Made by a program: the position numbers and the translations under genes. Positions 1 through 9,194 of a stretch of DNA of 64,000 bases are shown piece by piece. The stretch comes from Catenulispora acidiphila DSM 44928 (GTDB lineage: Bacteria > Actinomycetota > Actinomycetes > Streptomycetales > Catenulisporaceae): positions 2,914,001 through 2,978,000 of the forward strand of contig NC_013131.1 in assembly GCF_000024025.1 (NCBI RefSeq), written 5' to 3'. Position 1 is the first letter of the stretch; each line of letters begins with the position of its first letter. The notes beneath the pieces were generated by a model. It was not told the DNA's origin and ran no database searches. It was given only the letters and a program-made list of their open reading frames with translations.

Positions 1-74
1 GTGGCGAGGAGGCCGGCGAGGCGCCGGCGTCCAGTTGCGGTCCGCGTGCCTTCGGCACGGAGGGCGTTGTTCAT
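1..74 (-). CDS. N-terminus of a probable exported protein, cut by the window edge
   Basis: Reading leftward from an ATG at 74, about 24 codons are open to the window edge. They encode a short polar stretch, then Arg-Arg-Arg followed by Leu-Ala-Gly-Leu-Leu-Ala, which is how a signal peptide begins. A GAAAGG ribosome-binding sequence lies 6 nt upstream of the ATG. Nothing more of the gene is visible, so no function can be given. Confidence 0.45.
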   Translation of the reverse strand, partial: MNNALRAEGTRTATGRRRLAGLLA

Positions 75-535
75 TCCTGGCCTTTCAGTGGGGTTGGTTG
101 TCAGGGTTCGAAGAGCGCCGTGATGCGGGCAGGGCTCCTTTCCGGATGAGGGCATGGCGCAGCGGAGCGTGGCGAGCACGCTCGTGGACGTCAGATGTGG
201 TTGTCCCTGCGCGGGACGTGAGAAGCAGCTGTCAGTGATCTGCGATAGCCGATGAGGAAACCGAGCGCGATGAGGGAAGTGGCCGGGAACTGCCCGTCAT
301 GCGTCGTGCGGTTTCCTGCGCATTGCGATGTCGATGCCAATGTCATCTGTCGTGCTATGACGGTGAGATCACCGATAGTCGTAGTGCGTGTCGCCCACTA
401 CGTACTCCCTTTCAGGCGGGCGGGTCTTGATGGTGACAGTCATCGTCGCCGCCGTGCCTGGCGCCGCTTCAGGGCCGCGCTGTAGGGCTGCGATTCCATC
501 GTGGACCGCAGCGCTCTTCATCTCCTCTTCACTTG
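75..535. other. Intergenic stretch, no gene supported
   Basis: This stretch lies between the leftward fragment at the edge and the 3' end of the leftward SARP gene. Short open frames occur on the plus strand, but they overlap each other, lack ribosome-binding sites and have no recognisable product. It must contain the promoter of the edge gene; no convincing -10/-35 pair was identified. A weak inverted repeat (GTAGTG ... CACTAC, 381-401) is the only structure noticed. Confidence 0.5.
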
Positions 536-3500
536 CTATCTACTCGGTAGAGCAGCGACGTTCGGCTTCCCGTCGGCTCCCACGGCCGGGAGCGCGTCGG
601 GTTCGCCGCGCAGGCGGGCCCGGACGACGTCGGCTTCCGAGCTGCCGATCCCGGTGAGCGTCGCGACGGCTTCCTCCCACGCGGCGCGCGCCTCGTCCCA
701 GGCTCCGCGCATCGCCTGGGCGATGCCGATCTGGTCGTGCATCCGGCCGGCCAGCAGCGGGTCGCCGATGGTCAACGCGTAGGCGAGCGTTTCGCGGCTC
801 AGCTCCAGGCCTTCGTCGGCCTCGCCGAGGCGCAGCAGCGTCCAGGCCAGCTGGCTGCGCGCGTAGCCGGCCCGGTAGTCCGAACCGCAGGCCTCTGCGA
901 CGCCGATCGCCTCACGGAACAGGTCGCGGGCTTGTTCGTGCCGGCCCAGGTCGCCGACGGTCAGGCCGAGGTTGGCCAGGACGGCGGACAGCGCCGGGCT
1001 GTCGCCGAACTCGCGCAGGGTCTCGATGGCGGCGCTGTGGGCGGCGGCGGCTTCGTGCGGCATGCCCAGGTCGTAGCGCAGACTTCCGAGGTTGGCGCTG
1101 ATCTGCGCGGCACGCTGGCGGTCGCCGAGGTCGCGATAGGCGGCGACGGCTCGCTCGAACGGCTGCTGCGCCGCCTCGGGGTCGCGGCGCATGGCGTGGG
1201 CGATGCCGAGGTTGTTCGCCAGCGCCGCGGCTGCCGCGTGGTGCGCCTCGGCCAGCGCGGCCTGCTCGCCGAGTGCCTGGGTCTGGACCAGGGCGTCTAC
1301 ACGGTGGCGGCGCGAAAGGTAGGCGCCCAGCGCGATGGCGAGCTGCCAGACTCCGCGGTGGTCGCCGTGTTCGGCTGCTGACTTCGTCAGCGCGATCAGG
1401 TTCGCAGCCTCCTGATCGAACCAGTCCAGCGCGGCGGACTCGTCAGGGAAAGGCGTCGGGTTGTCGGTGAGGCTGTGGCGGACGTCCATCGGGAGCGCTG
1501 GCATGGCGGGGGCGAGAACCCGGTGGGCGGCTTGGGCGACGTTGATGTACCAGTCGAGGAGGCGTTGGAGAGCCAGGGAGTCCTGCGTCTGGTCGGCATC
1601 GTCGAGGCCTGACAGACCCCGGCCGTAGAGCCGCACGAGGTCGTGCATCCGGTAGCGGTCGGCGGCGGTGCGGTCGACCAGGTGCACCGTCTCCAGGACA
1701 CGCAGCAGATGGCGCACTTCGACATGCGCCGTGAAGCGCAGGTCGCCTTGATCGACCATGGCTTGCGCCGCCGCCGCGCCGACGCTGTCGCCGGGGTGCA
1801 GGCACAGGAGGCGGAACAGGCGGATCTGCGCGGCGGTCAGCCGGCGGCAGGAGTTCTCGAGCGCGTGGGAGACGGTGTGGCCGCCGTCGAGCAGGCCCAA
1901 GCCGTGCAGGCGGTCGGCTTCCGGGCTGAGTTCGGTGGCCAGCCCGGTCAGCCCGGCGGCCGGTTCCTCAAGCAGCCGGACGGCCGAGATGCGCAGTGCG
2001 AGCGGGAGACCGCCGCACAGGCGGGCCAGGTCACGCGCGGACTGCGGCGCCGCCGCCACCGATTCGGCGCCGACGATGCGCGTCAGGACCTCGACCGATT
2101 CCTCGAGGGGCAGGACGTCCAGGGGGACCGGGAGCGCGCCGGTGTCGGCGACCAGGCTGCCCAGCCGGATACGGCTGGTGATCAGCGTGCGGGTGTGGGC
2201 GGAGCCAGGAAGCAGGGGGCTGATTTGGCGGTAGTCACGCGCGTTGTCCAGGACCAGGAGCATGCGGCGCTCTGCCATCGCCGAGCGGAACAGGTCCTCG
2301 CGCTTGGGCAGCCCCGGCGGGATCTGGTGGCCGGGTATGCCCAGGGCCAGCAGGAAGCGCTCCAACACGCCTTCGGGGCTCTCGGCCTCGCTGTGGTCGT
2401 AGCCGTGAAGGTCGACGAACAGTTGCCCGTCGGGGAAGGCGCCGGCATGCTCGTGCGCCCAGATCAACGCCAGGGACGTTTTGCCGACGCCGGCCGGACC
2501 GGTGACCGCCGCCGCGCGTGGCGCGTCGGATTCCGACGTGAGCAGGCGGGCGAGCCGGGTCAGCTCGTGGTCGCGGCCGACGAAGCCCGCGGTTGGCGGG
2601 GGGAGTTGGGCCGGGCGCGGCCAGGTGGGCTGAAGCGGTGCGGCCTGCCTCGGCGGTGCGGGGGACGGCGGTGCTGATTTCTCGCCGCCAGTCGCCGCTT
2701 CCGGAGCGGCGACCTCGCTCGCGACGGCGGCTCCAGCGCGCAAGTCGGCGTCGGGCCTTCCTTCGGACCTGACCCCTTCGGACCTGCCCTCGGATCTGCC
2801 CTCGGACCCGACCTCCCGGGCATCAAGCGCCAGATCACCGCGGAGCATCGCGTTCTCCAGGTCCACGATGCCTTTCTCCGGATCGAGTCCGTACTCCTTG
2901 GCCAGCAGCACGCGCAGCCGCCGCACCACCGCCAGCGCGTCCGTCTTGCGGCCCGCGCGATAGAGCGACAGCGCCAGCCGCCGTACGATCGACTCCCGCG
3001 CCGGGTACTCGTTGAGCAGTCCCGTGAGCAGCGGGATCAGCTCGGCGTGCCGGCCGGCGGCCATCTCCCCGTCGGCCAACGCCTCATAAGCGCTGAACCG
3101 CTCCTCCTCCAGCCTGGCGCGGGCCGGTTCGACGAACGGCGCGTCCACGCCCGCCAACGCCGGCCCGCGCCACAACGCCAACGCCGACCGCAACGCCCGC
3201 CGCGCCTGCTCGGACTCAGCCCCGATCCCCGGACACCCCCGCGCCGACGCCAGCCGCTGACGGAAAACCGCCAGATCCAGATCCTCGGCTCCGACCCACA
3301 GCCGGTACCCCGTCGCCTCCGAAACCAGCCCCGTCCGCAACTCCTCCGGGAGCGCCGCCTTCAAAGCCGACACCGCCGTGTGAATCTGCGCCCGCGCCGT
3401 CCGCGGCGTCCCCTCCGCCCACAAAGCATCAATCAGTTGCTCGACATCAACCCGGTCATTCGCATGCAGCAACAAATACGTCAGCACAGCCCGCCGCCGA

Positions 3501-3571
3501 GGCCGCGCCACCTCAACCAGCACACCACCAACCCGCACCTCCAACGGACCGAGGATCGAGTACACGGGCAT
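536..3571 (-). CDS. AfsR/SARP-type transcriptional regulator (BTAD, NB-ARC, TPR)
   Basis: The protein is 1011 aa. Residues 1-95 form an OmpR-type winged helix (LLLHANDRVDVEQLIDALW, ARAQIHTAVSALK), followed by a bacterial transcriptional activator (BTAD) domain to about residue 250. An Arg-Ser-Glu-Gly repeat linker covers 252-272. An NB-ARC ATPase with P-loop GPAGVGKTS lies near residue 360, with the GLPLAL motif further on, and the last 300 residues are TPR-like helices. This is the architecture of large AfsR regulators that activate antibiotic clusters by binding direct repeats near -35. The ATG at 3571 has GGAGG 9 nt upstream. It sits at the left flank of the NRPS-PKS locus and could be its activator, but 8 kb of other genes separate them, so the link is inference. 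Confidence 0.9.
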   Translation of the reverse strand: MPVYSILGPLEVRVGGVLVEVARPRRRAVLTYLLLHANDRVDVEQLIDALWAEGTPRTARAQIHTAVSALKAALPEELRTGLVSEATGYRLWVGAEDLDLAVFRQRLASARGCPGIGAESEQARRALRSALALWRGPALAGVDAPFVEPARARLEEERFSAYEALADGEMAAGRHAELIPLLTGLLNEYPARESIVRRLALSLYRAGRKTDALAVVRRLRVLLAKEYGLDPEKGIVDLENAMLRGDLALDAREVGSEGRSEGRSEGVRSEGRPDADLRAGAAVASEVAAPEAATGGEKSAPPSPAPPRQAAPLQPTWPRPAQLPPPTAGFVGRDHELTRLARLLTSESDAPRAAAVTGPAGVGKTSLALIWAHEHAGAFPDGQLFVDLHGYDHSEAESPEGVLERFLLALGIPGHQIPPGLPKREDLFRSAMAERRMLLVLDNARDYRQISPLLPGSAHTRTLITSRIRLGSLVADTGALPVPLDVLPLEESVEVLTRIVGAESVAAAPQSARDLARLCGGLPLALRISAVRLLEEPAAGLTGLATELSPEADRLHGLGLLDGGHTVSHALENSCRRLTAAQIRLFRLLCLHPGDSVGAAAAQAMVDQGDLRFTAHVEVRHLLRVLETVHLVDRTAADRYRMHDLVRLYGRGLSGLDDADQTQDSLALQRLLDWYINVAQAAHRVLAPAMPALPMDVRHSLTDNPTPFPDESAALDWFDQEAANLIALTKSAAEHGDHRGVWQLAIALGAYLSRRHRVDALVQTQALGEQAALAEAHHAAAAALANNLGIAHAMRRDPEAAQQPFERAVAAYRDLGDRQRAAQISANLGSLRYDLGMPHEAAAAHSAAIETLREFGDSPALSAVLANLGLTVGDLGRHEQARDLFREAIGVAEACGSDYRAGYARSQLAWTLLRLGEADEGLELSRETLAYALTIGDPLLAGRMHDQIGIAQAMRGAWDEARAAWEEAVATLTGIGSSEADVVRARLRGEPDALPAVGADGKPNVAALPSR
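2755..2815 (-). repeat. Short tandem repeat encoding Arg-Ser-Glu-Gly units in the SARP linker
   Basis: Four imperfect copies of a roughly 12-15 nt unit (variants of TCGGACCTGCCC on the plus strand) encode a repeated Ser-Glu-Gly-Arg series between the BTAD and NB-ARC domains. It is probably a flexible linker expanded by slippage. Confidence 0.6.
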
Positions 3572-3618
3572 AGGACGCAGCCTCCGATCGACGGCGGGAA
3601 AGTCGCCCGAGTATCGCA

Positions 3619-3630
3619 GACAGCTGTCAA
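3619..3630 (-). promoter_or_regulatory. Palindrome overlapping a TTGACA hexamer upstream of the SARP gene
   Basis: The perfect 10-bp palindrome GACAGCTGTC (3619-3628) overlaps a consensus TTGACA on the minus strand (3630 to 3625), 54 nt upstream of the SARP start. No good -10 box is seen at 16-18 nt spacing, so the promoter assignment is weak. The position suggests a regulator-binding site. Confidence 0.25.
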
Positions 3631-3631
3631 G

Positions 3632-5101
3632 CTATGGCGACTCCTCGGCCTGAGGCCGCACGAGGACCACGAAGCCGCCCTTCGAGAAGATCTCGCGGAA
3701 GCCGCTGTCCCCTATCTGGTGCATGAGGAGTCGTCCTGTGGGGGTGGCGATGGCGGGGTCGCCGGTGTCGATCGCGAGCCAGCTCAGGTGCAGGGTGTTG
3801 ATGGCGTCGATGGTGACGAGGGGGTAGACCGTTGCCTTGTCGACGAGGTGCGGGGCGAGGTCTCCGGATGCTGCCACCAGTGCGTTCTTCGGGATGTGGT
3901 TCACGGCTTGCTGGGCATCTCGGGCGTAGGCCGGGGTGTGCCAGAAGGACGGCTTAGCCAGGGTGTTGATGGGAAAGAGTGCGCATGTGGCGATGGCGAA
4001 TCCCATGGCCAGCTGCGGAAGGCGTCGTCCTGCGAGCCATCGTTGCGGGGGAGTCGTGAGTGAATCGACCATGGCCAGGAAGATGATCGGCATCAGCACG
4101 GCCGAGTAGTGAAACCCGAGACCCCAGTAGCTCGGCGTGTCTGCCGTGAAACGCCACAGCAGCGTCGGGACGACCAGCAGGGCTATCGGGCTGCGCAGCA
4201 TCAGGAACGCGGTGGGGAGCAGCAGCATCGAGACGGTGAGCAGCTTCACCGGGGGAAACAGCAGCTTGATGAAGATCGCGTAGGGCTGCGCAAGGAGGGC
4301 ACTGAATCCACCGACCCTGCTGGTGCTGATGGAGAGCGCGACGACCATCACGAGCGGACCGAGCACGCACAGGACGCGAGCCGTTCGGGGATCGCGGCGT
4401 CCGATGAGAACGCCGAAGACGAAGACCGTCAGGCCCATGTCTTCCTTCACCAGAAGGAGCAACGCCGCCCAGATCGCGGCGGCTCTGAAGCGGCCGTCCA
4501 GGTAGGCCGCGATGGCCAGGCTGATGAAGGGCAGCGCGAAGGCGACCTCGTGGAAGTCGAACCCGATGAGCTGCTGGATGCCCCAGGACAATGCGTACGC
4601 CGCGCCGATGGCCGTACCGCTTCGAGAGCCCAAGCGTTTCGTCGCGCATCGGGTCACCACGTACACCGACCAAGCCGTCAAGGCTGCCTGAACCAGCAAA
4701 AGCACCTCGACGTGCGGGACCAGCCGATCGACGGGTCCGAGCACCCCGAGTATCGGACTGAAATGGTCGCTGAACAGGTTCGGGCCTGCCTGAGTCAGAT
4801 CAGTGCCCTTAGCTCGATACGGCGACGTCGGCGCGTGGCCCTGCGCCAGCGCCTTGGCGTATTGGCCGAAGATCCCGAGATCGTAGCCGCCGGTCTCAAA
4901 GAGCTGATGCAGCCGGATCGCGACCGCCGAATACAGCGCTCCGGCGCACACCGCGAGGTTGAGGGCGTTCGTCGACTCGACGTCCGGCCAAGCGTCAATC
5001 GCCTCCGCACTCGCTTCCAGCAAAGCGAGCGCTATTGCCTCCGCCGCAAGATCATCGACGGCGTCTGCCATCGCCTCCCGCAAATCCCACTCTCTCAGCA
5101 C
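3632..5101 (-). CDS. DUF2079 family polytopic membrane protein
   Basis: The protein is 489 aa with many hydrophobic segments. The DUF2079 signatures are visible: a GGYDLGIFGQYAKALAQG region near residue 70, LFSDHFSPI near 110, and GFDFHEVAFALPFISLA near 180. The family is a large integral-membrane group, probably related in fold to GT-C glycosyltransferases, with no assigned reaction. The start used is a GTG; an in-frame ATG ten codons downstream is an alternative, and the first 45 residues (Ala/Glu-rich, before the first hydrophobic segment) are not typical of the family. It ends 60 nt before the SARP start on the same strand. No connection to the biosynthetic genes is evident. Confidence 0.75.
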   Translation of the reverse strand: MLREWDLREAMADAVDDLAAEAIALALLEASAEAIDAWPDVESTNALNLAVCAGALYSAVAIRLHQLFETGGYDLGIFGQYAKALAQGHAPTSPYRAKGTDLTQAGPNLFSDHFSPILGVLGPVDRLVPHVEVLLLVQAALTAWSVYVVTRCATKRLGSRSGTAIGAAYALSWGIQQLIGFDFHEVAFALPFISLAIAAYLDGRFRAAAIWAALLLLVKEDMGLTVFVFGVLIGRRDPRTARVLCVLGPLVMVVALSISTSRVGGFSALLAQPYAIFIKLLFPPVKLLTVSMLLLPTAFLMLRSPIALLVVPTLLWRFTADTPSYWGLGFHYSAVLMPIIFLAMVDSLTTPPQRWLAGRRLPQLAMGFAIATCALFPINTLAKPSFWHTPAYARDAQQAVNHIPKNALVAASGDLAPHLVDKATVYPLVTIDAINTLHLSWLAIDTGDPAIATPTGRLLMHQIGDSGFREIFSKGGFVVLVRPQAEESP

Positions 5102-5181
5102 ACTGCCACTCCCTCGTCTCGACGCTTCGCCCTACAACACGGGGTGAGGCCTCGAAACGACTGCCGCGGCGGGCGGCGGGT

Positions 5182-6105
5182 CTACTCCAGGGGAGTCAGC
5201 GCAGTGAACGCCGCCTGCCGTCCGATGTCGACGGCGGCGCGCAGAGCAGAGCCTCCGACTTCCGTGCGTCCGATGTCCCCGGAGCCGACCGGCGGACGGA
5301 TCTGGAGCACGCCCGGATGCTCGGCGAGTACTCGCTCTTCTTGAGCGCGGATCGCCGTGCGGTTCATCCACGGCTGAAGCGCCCCGGGCGCGTTGCGCGT
5401 GAACCAGCGTGTCAACACGATCCGCTCGATCCGCGCCGGCGGCGTCGTCCGTTCGTCGGCGCGCCGCGTGCGGAGTGCGATGACGTGGGTGGCGCCCTGC
5501 GCCAAGGCTGTCCGCACCGGGACGGCCTCGCTGACGCCGGCGTCGACGAAGCGGCGACCGTCGATCTGGATGGGAGTGCCCGTCAGCAGCGGCATCGCCG
5601 TTGAGGCGCGGAACGCGGCCTGCAAGCTCGGCGTGTCGTGCAGGAACGGATGCAGGTCCACGGATTCACCGGTCTCCGCGTCGGTCGCCATGGGATGGAA
5701 CTCGATCGGACTGGCCAGGATCTGCTCGAAGCCCATCGGCATGATGTCGGTGTAGACCGTGTGCACGAGGTAGTGCGTGTCCACGACGGGCCGCCTGCGC
5801 AAGGCCCGCTTCGGGTCGATCGTGCCGCGCATGATCTCCGGCGTCCACCACGCATGCATCGTCGACTCGGCCTTGCCGCAGAGCATCCAGGCGCCGTTCA
5901 GCGCGCCGGCCGAGCTGCCGTACACCGCGTCGAACAACGGCAGGATGCCGAGCTGCTCGATCGCCCCGGTCATGCCCGCCGAATAGGCGCCCCGAGAGCT
6001 TCCGCCCTCGATCACCAACGCCAGGCGGGCGTCGTCGCGACGGCGACCGGGTTCGCTGCCTTGTTGGTTGCGCATGCGCAGTAGTTCAAGCGCCGTGACC
6101 TTCAT
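5182..6105 (-). CDS. Patatin-like phospholipase / acyl hydrolase
   Basis: The protein is 307 aa from the ATG at 6105. Patatin-fold landmarks are clear: a glycine-rich oxyanion loop (GGSSRGAYSAG), the Ser nucleophile elbow GSSAG, and the catalytic Asp in VDAGV (Asp-Ala-Gly instead of the usual Asp-Gly-Gly). Patatins hydrolyse acyl esters of lipids with a Ser-Asp dyad. The open frame extends upstream to 6198, but that would overlap the divergent TetR gene and its operator region, so the internal ATG is preferred. It is divergent from the TetR gene with an 80-nt gap holding three repeats, so TetR control is likely. Confidence 0.85.
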   Translation of the reverse strand: MKVTALELLRMRNQQGSEPGRRRDDARLALVIEGGSSRGAYSAGMTGAIEQLGILPLFDAVYGSSAGALNGAWMLCGKAESTMHAWWTPEIMRGTIDPKRALRRRPVVDTHYLVHTVYTDIMPMGFEQILASPIEFHPMATDAETGESVDLHPFLHDTPSLQAAFRASTAMPLLTGTPIQIDGRRFVDAGVSEAVPVRTALAQGATHVIALRTRRADERTTPPARIERIVLTRWFTRNAPGALQPWMNRTAIRAQEERVLAEHPGVLQIRPPVGSGDIGRTEVGGSALRAAVDIGRQAAFTALTPLE

Positions 6106-6114
6106 TACTGAAGG

Positions 6115-6150
6115 GTAACATGTTTTGTAACGATGTTCCGTAACGATGTT
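6115..6150. promoter_or_regulatory. Three operator-like repeats between the patatin and TetR genes
   Basis: Three near-identical elements stand in a row: GTAACATGTT (6115-6124), GTAACGATGTT (6127-6137) and GTAACGATGTT (6140-6150). The core of the first, AACATGTT, is a perfect palindrome. The spacing and the position between divergent genes, one of them a TetR regulator, are what is expected of an autoregulated operator array. Confidence 0.6.
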
Positions 6151-6184
6151 AGAAAGAAGGCGCGCAGGTGCTAGCGTCGTTGAT

Positions 6185-6781
6185 ATGCCAAGGCCCAAGC
6201 AACGGACCGACGCACTCCGGGAGCGCGCGGTGGCCAGCGCGCTGGCCGTCCTTGCCGAAGAGGGCGTGGCTGGTCTGACCGCACGGACGGTCGCACGCCG
6301 TGCCAGCGCCTCCGTCCCGGCGATCTATGAAGTCTTCGGCGATAAAGGCGGCCTGATCCGCGAGGTCTACTTCGAAGGCTTTCGTCTGCTCGGCGCGCAG
6401 CTCGCGCAAGTTCCGCCGACTCCAGACCCGCTGGAGGCGCTTCTCAACGTCTGCGAATCGTTCCGGCAGTTCGTCCTGGCCAATCCGGTGCTCGCGCAAA
6501 CCATGTTCTCGCGGCCCTTCGTCGACTTCAGCCCGACAACCGACGACAACAAAGCCGGGCTGTCGGTGAGCAAGGTCTTCGTTCGCCGGACCCGGGCAGC
6601 GGTTGAGGCGGGACGGCTCGTCGGCGATCCGACGGACATCGCGCACCTGTTCTTCGCCTGTGTGGAGGGCCTTGCCGCAGCTGAGAGCGCGCATCGCCTC
6701 GGGGGGTCGAAAGCCGTCGTCGATCGACGCTGGCGCTTGGCTCTGGACACACTTGTCCGGGGACTTGCGGCGCCACGCTAA
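6185..6781 (+). CDS. TetR family transcriptional regulator
   Basis: The protein is 198 aa. The N-terminal TetR helix-turn-helix is evident at residues 10-55 (TARTVARRASASVPAIYEVFGDKGGLIREVY), and the rest is a helical ligand-binding domain. The ATG at 6185 begins the usual basic leader; the frame opens 13 codons earlier, inside the operator repeats, which is less likely. It is divergent from the patatin gene and probably represses that gene and itself through the 6115-6150 repeats. The ligand is unknown. Confidence 0.85.
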   Translation: MPRPKQRTDALRERAVASALAVLAEEGVAGLTARTVARRASASVPAIYEVFGDKGGLIREVYFEGFRLLGAQLAQVPPTPDPLEALLNVCESFRQFVLANPVLAQTMFSRPFVDFSPTTDDNKAGLSVSKVFVRRTRAAVEAGRLVGDPTDIAHLFFACVEGLAAAESAHRLGGSKAVVDRRWRLALDTLVRGLAAPR

Positions 6782-6912
6782 GGGTTTCCCCTTAAGCGGC
6801 AAACAGTTTCGTGCCTTGCATGTATCTGATCGCCATCCGCGCGCTCGTGTAGGAGACACGTGCCGCGGCCGCCTGCCGAAGCGCACGGCAACGCCGATGC
6901 GGAGGACCAACG

Positions 6913-7848
6913 ATGGCAGAACAGACGCGGCAGTACGCGGGCCGGCCCACCCGGGTCGTGCTCATCGATCCGGCGCAGGCCGTCGACACGAACCCGCGCG
7001 TTCTGACCCGGCTGACCGGCTTGGAGCAGGGACTGAAAATCCTGAGCCGGCTGGCGACCGGCGACCAGAGCGCCCTGGCCGAGGTCGGCGTCGAGACCGT
7101 CGGCGGCTACGACACACGGGCCCACGAGTGGGCCGTCGGGCGCGACCGCGGCGACCGCACCACCTGCTACCTCATCGCCGGCGGGCCCACCCAGGTCGAC
7201 TGGTCGCAGCCGGTGCTGAAGGGCCTGGTGTCCATCGCCCACAGCCACCCCTTCGTCAAGGCGGACCGCGGAGCCTTCAGGCCGGACGCCGCGCCATTGG
7301 TCTTGCAGGACCTCACCGCAGCGCAGTCCACCGGCAAGGGCGCCGCGAAGCTGAACATCACCCTGCTGCAGAACGACCTCGGCTACCTGTTCCCGTCCAA
7401 CCAGGACCTGGCCGCGGCCTACCGAGGCGACTTCGAGCGCCCCGAAGTGGTCTACTCGCCCTACCGGCTGGGACCCGACGGCCGCCTCTCGCTCGACCAG
7501 GGCGGCAACATCTCGGTGAAGTACGGTCCCGTTCTGGCCACGCTGACCCCCGCCGTCGAGACCTCGGTCAGAGCCGCGAGCCCGCTTCCCGCCGAGGAAT
7601 TGAACAACCAAGCCGCCGAGTCCATATGGATCAACTACTTCTGGTGCGGCGTGGAATTCTTCGCCGACCACAAGTCGATCCTCACCGGAACCATGCAGGC
7701 CGCGCCGCCGAAGAAAGCCAAGCCCGGCGAGCGCAGGCAGACGAACGTCGAACTCGCCTGGTTCTTCCCGAGCCCCATCCCCGTGGAGGCCCAGAAGCGT
7801 TCCGACATGCTCGCCCACATCACGAACTTGCAGAGGAGCGCGAGGTAG
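6913..7848 (+). CDS. Uncharacterised protein with a JAMM-like HSHP motif
   Basis: The protein is 311 aa; GGAGG 8 nt before the ATG supports the start. I do not recognise the family. Near residue 110 the sequence SIAHSHPF with hydrophobic residues before it resembles the metal-binding His-x-His-Pro segment of MPN/JAMM deubiquitinase-like folds, and an Asp follows at a compatible distance. No signal peptide or membrane segment is seen, and Trp/Tyr-rich stretches occur in the C-terminal third (IWINYFWCGVEFF). It stands alone between the TetR gene and a convergent FAD oxidoreductase. A metalloprotease-like role is only a possibility. Confidence 0.6.
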   Translation: MAEQTRQYAGRPTRVVLIDPAQAVDTNPRVLTRLTGLEQGLKILSRLATGDQSALAEVGVETVGGYDTRAHEWAVGRDRGDRTTCYLIAGGPTQVDWSQPVLKGLVSIAHSHPFVKADRGAFRPDAAPLVLQDLTAAQSTGKGAAKLNITLLQNDLGYLFPSNQDLAAAYRGDFERPEVVYSPYRLGPDGRLSLDQGGNISVKYGPVLATLTPAVETSVRAASPLPAEELNNQAAESIWINYFWCGVEFFADHKSILTGTMQAAPPKKAKPGERRQTNVELAWFFPSPIPVEAQKRSDMLAHITNLQRSAR

Positions 7849-7920
7849 CCCCGGACGGCCGGCGTTCCGCGTGGCCGCGCACAGTACCGACTGCAATCAG
7901 GCCTCTAAGATGCCGCGCAG

Positions 7921-9114
7921 TCAGCCGACCGCCGCGGCGAATTCGTCCATAGTGACCCGTCCGGCGTAGATCCCGTAGAACATACTGACCAGATCAGGGC
8001 GATCCGCGATCGCGCGGAGCACCGGCAGCAGCTCGCTTGAATTGCCGCCCATCGCGAACGCGACCGTCGTCTCGAACGCGGTAGCGCCGTCGCGATCCCG
8101 GTCGGCGACATGCGCCGCGGTCGAGGCGTCCACGGCCCGCGGACCCGCCGCGAGTGCCGCAGGCAGACGCTCGGCCAACGACTGCGCCTGCGAGAAGGCG
8201 TCGCCGATGCCCTGCGCCGTGACCGCGTCCTTCGCCATCGCGGCATCCCCGACCAGCACCCAGCCGGGCCCGGACGACTCGCGCACGTAGTTGGCGAGGT
8301 CGCCGGATCCGGTGATGCGCTCGCTGCGCGCGTCGTCGGTGAGGTGCTCACGGACGGCCGGCGCACTCGTGGCGACGGCGGCGAGGAAGTGCCGGTCAAT
8401 GTCCTGCTTCACCTCGGCGAAGCGCGCGTGCGGCCAGCCGACCAGGACCAGGTGGTGTCGGTCGTGGGTCGGGTACGCCAGGACCGCCTGGCCGCCGCCG
8501 ATGAAGATCTGCGTGCCCTCGTCCGGCAGGCCGCTCCAGTAGCCGTAGAACTGGCAGCCGAAAGTGCCCGCGTCGCGGACCAGCTTCGCCCCGACCTCCC
8601 GGGCCACGGTCGAGTGTCGGCCATCCGCGCCGATGACCAGGCTGGCTCGTTCGGTGAAGACGCCACTGCCGCCGGAGCTGTCAGCGCCGCTGCCGAACTC
8701 GGCTCCGACGACCCTGCCGTCCTCCCACAGCACGTTCCGGAGCGAGGCGCCTTCCCGCAGCTCGGCGCCGGCTGCCACCGCGGCCTCGACGAGCAGCGCG
8801 TCGAGCACCGTTCGTCGAGGCGCGACCGAAATGGTGACGTCCTCGTACGCGTACGGTGCCCCACGCAGCACCAGGTCTTCGGCCGCGTGGTAGCTGATGG
8901 CGTCGAGCGGCGGGCAGCCGGTCGCCAGCAGCGGCTCCAGCAGGTTCCACTCCCGCAGGCGGGCCACACCAGCGGGGTGGAGGAGATGCGTGGAGACGGT
9001 GTCGCTCGGGAACGTGGTCCGGTCGGCAAGCAGGACCCTTACTCCCTGCCGCGCCAGCAAGAGCGCCGTCGCCGCCCCGGCGCAGCGCGCGCCGACGATG
9101 ATGACGTCGTACAT
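7921..9114 (-). CDS. FAD-dependent monooxygenase/oxidoreductase (PHBH-like fold)
   Basis: The protein is 397 aa from the ATG at 9114. The first Rossmann segment is VIIVGARCAGAATALLLARQ (a variant of GxGxxG, with the following Asp at the strand end), and the second FAD motif is WVLVGDAAMAKDAVTAQGIG, the GD motif of the aromatic hydroxylase / geranylgeranyl-reductase-like group. The open frame continues to 9480 but would overlap the amidase gene. It is the last gene of a leftward trio (AMP-ligase, amidase, this gene) with gaps of about 80 nt, suggesting co-transcription. The substrate is unknown. Confidence 0.85.
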   Translation of the reverse strand: MYDVIIVGARCAGAATALLLARQGVRVLLADRTTFPSDTVSTHLLHPAGVARLREWNLLEPLLATGCPPLDAISYHAAEDLVLRGAPYAYEDVTISVAPRRTVLDALLVEAAVAAGAELREGASLRNVLWEDGRVVGAEFGSGADSSGGSGVFTERASLVIGADGRHSTVAREVGAKLVRDAGTFGCQFYGYWSGLPDEGTQIFIGGGQAVLAYPTHDRHHLVLVGWPHARFAEVKQDIDRHFLAAVATSAPAVREHLTDDARSERITGSGDLANYVRESSGPGWVLVGDAAMAKDAVTAQGIGDAFSQAQSLAERLPAALAAGPRAVDASTAAHVADRDRDGATAFETTVAFAMGGNSSELLPVLRAIADRPDLVSMFYGIYAGRVTMDEFAAAVG

Positions 9115-9194
9115 ACTCAGGTTTCGACACGTTCGGCGAGAATCGTCACCCTGGCACCGTAGGGAGCGCTCGGCGAGCGCGCAACCGCAGAGCC

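Noticed and set aside
35-782. Several short plus-strand open frames at the left edge
   Set aside because: Overlapping, without ribosome-binding sites and with low-complexity products; the 3' part is antisense to the SARP gene.
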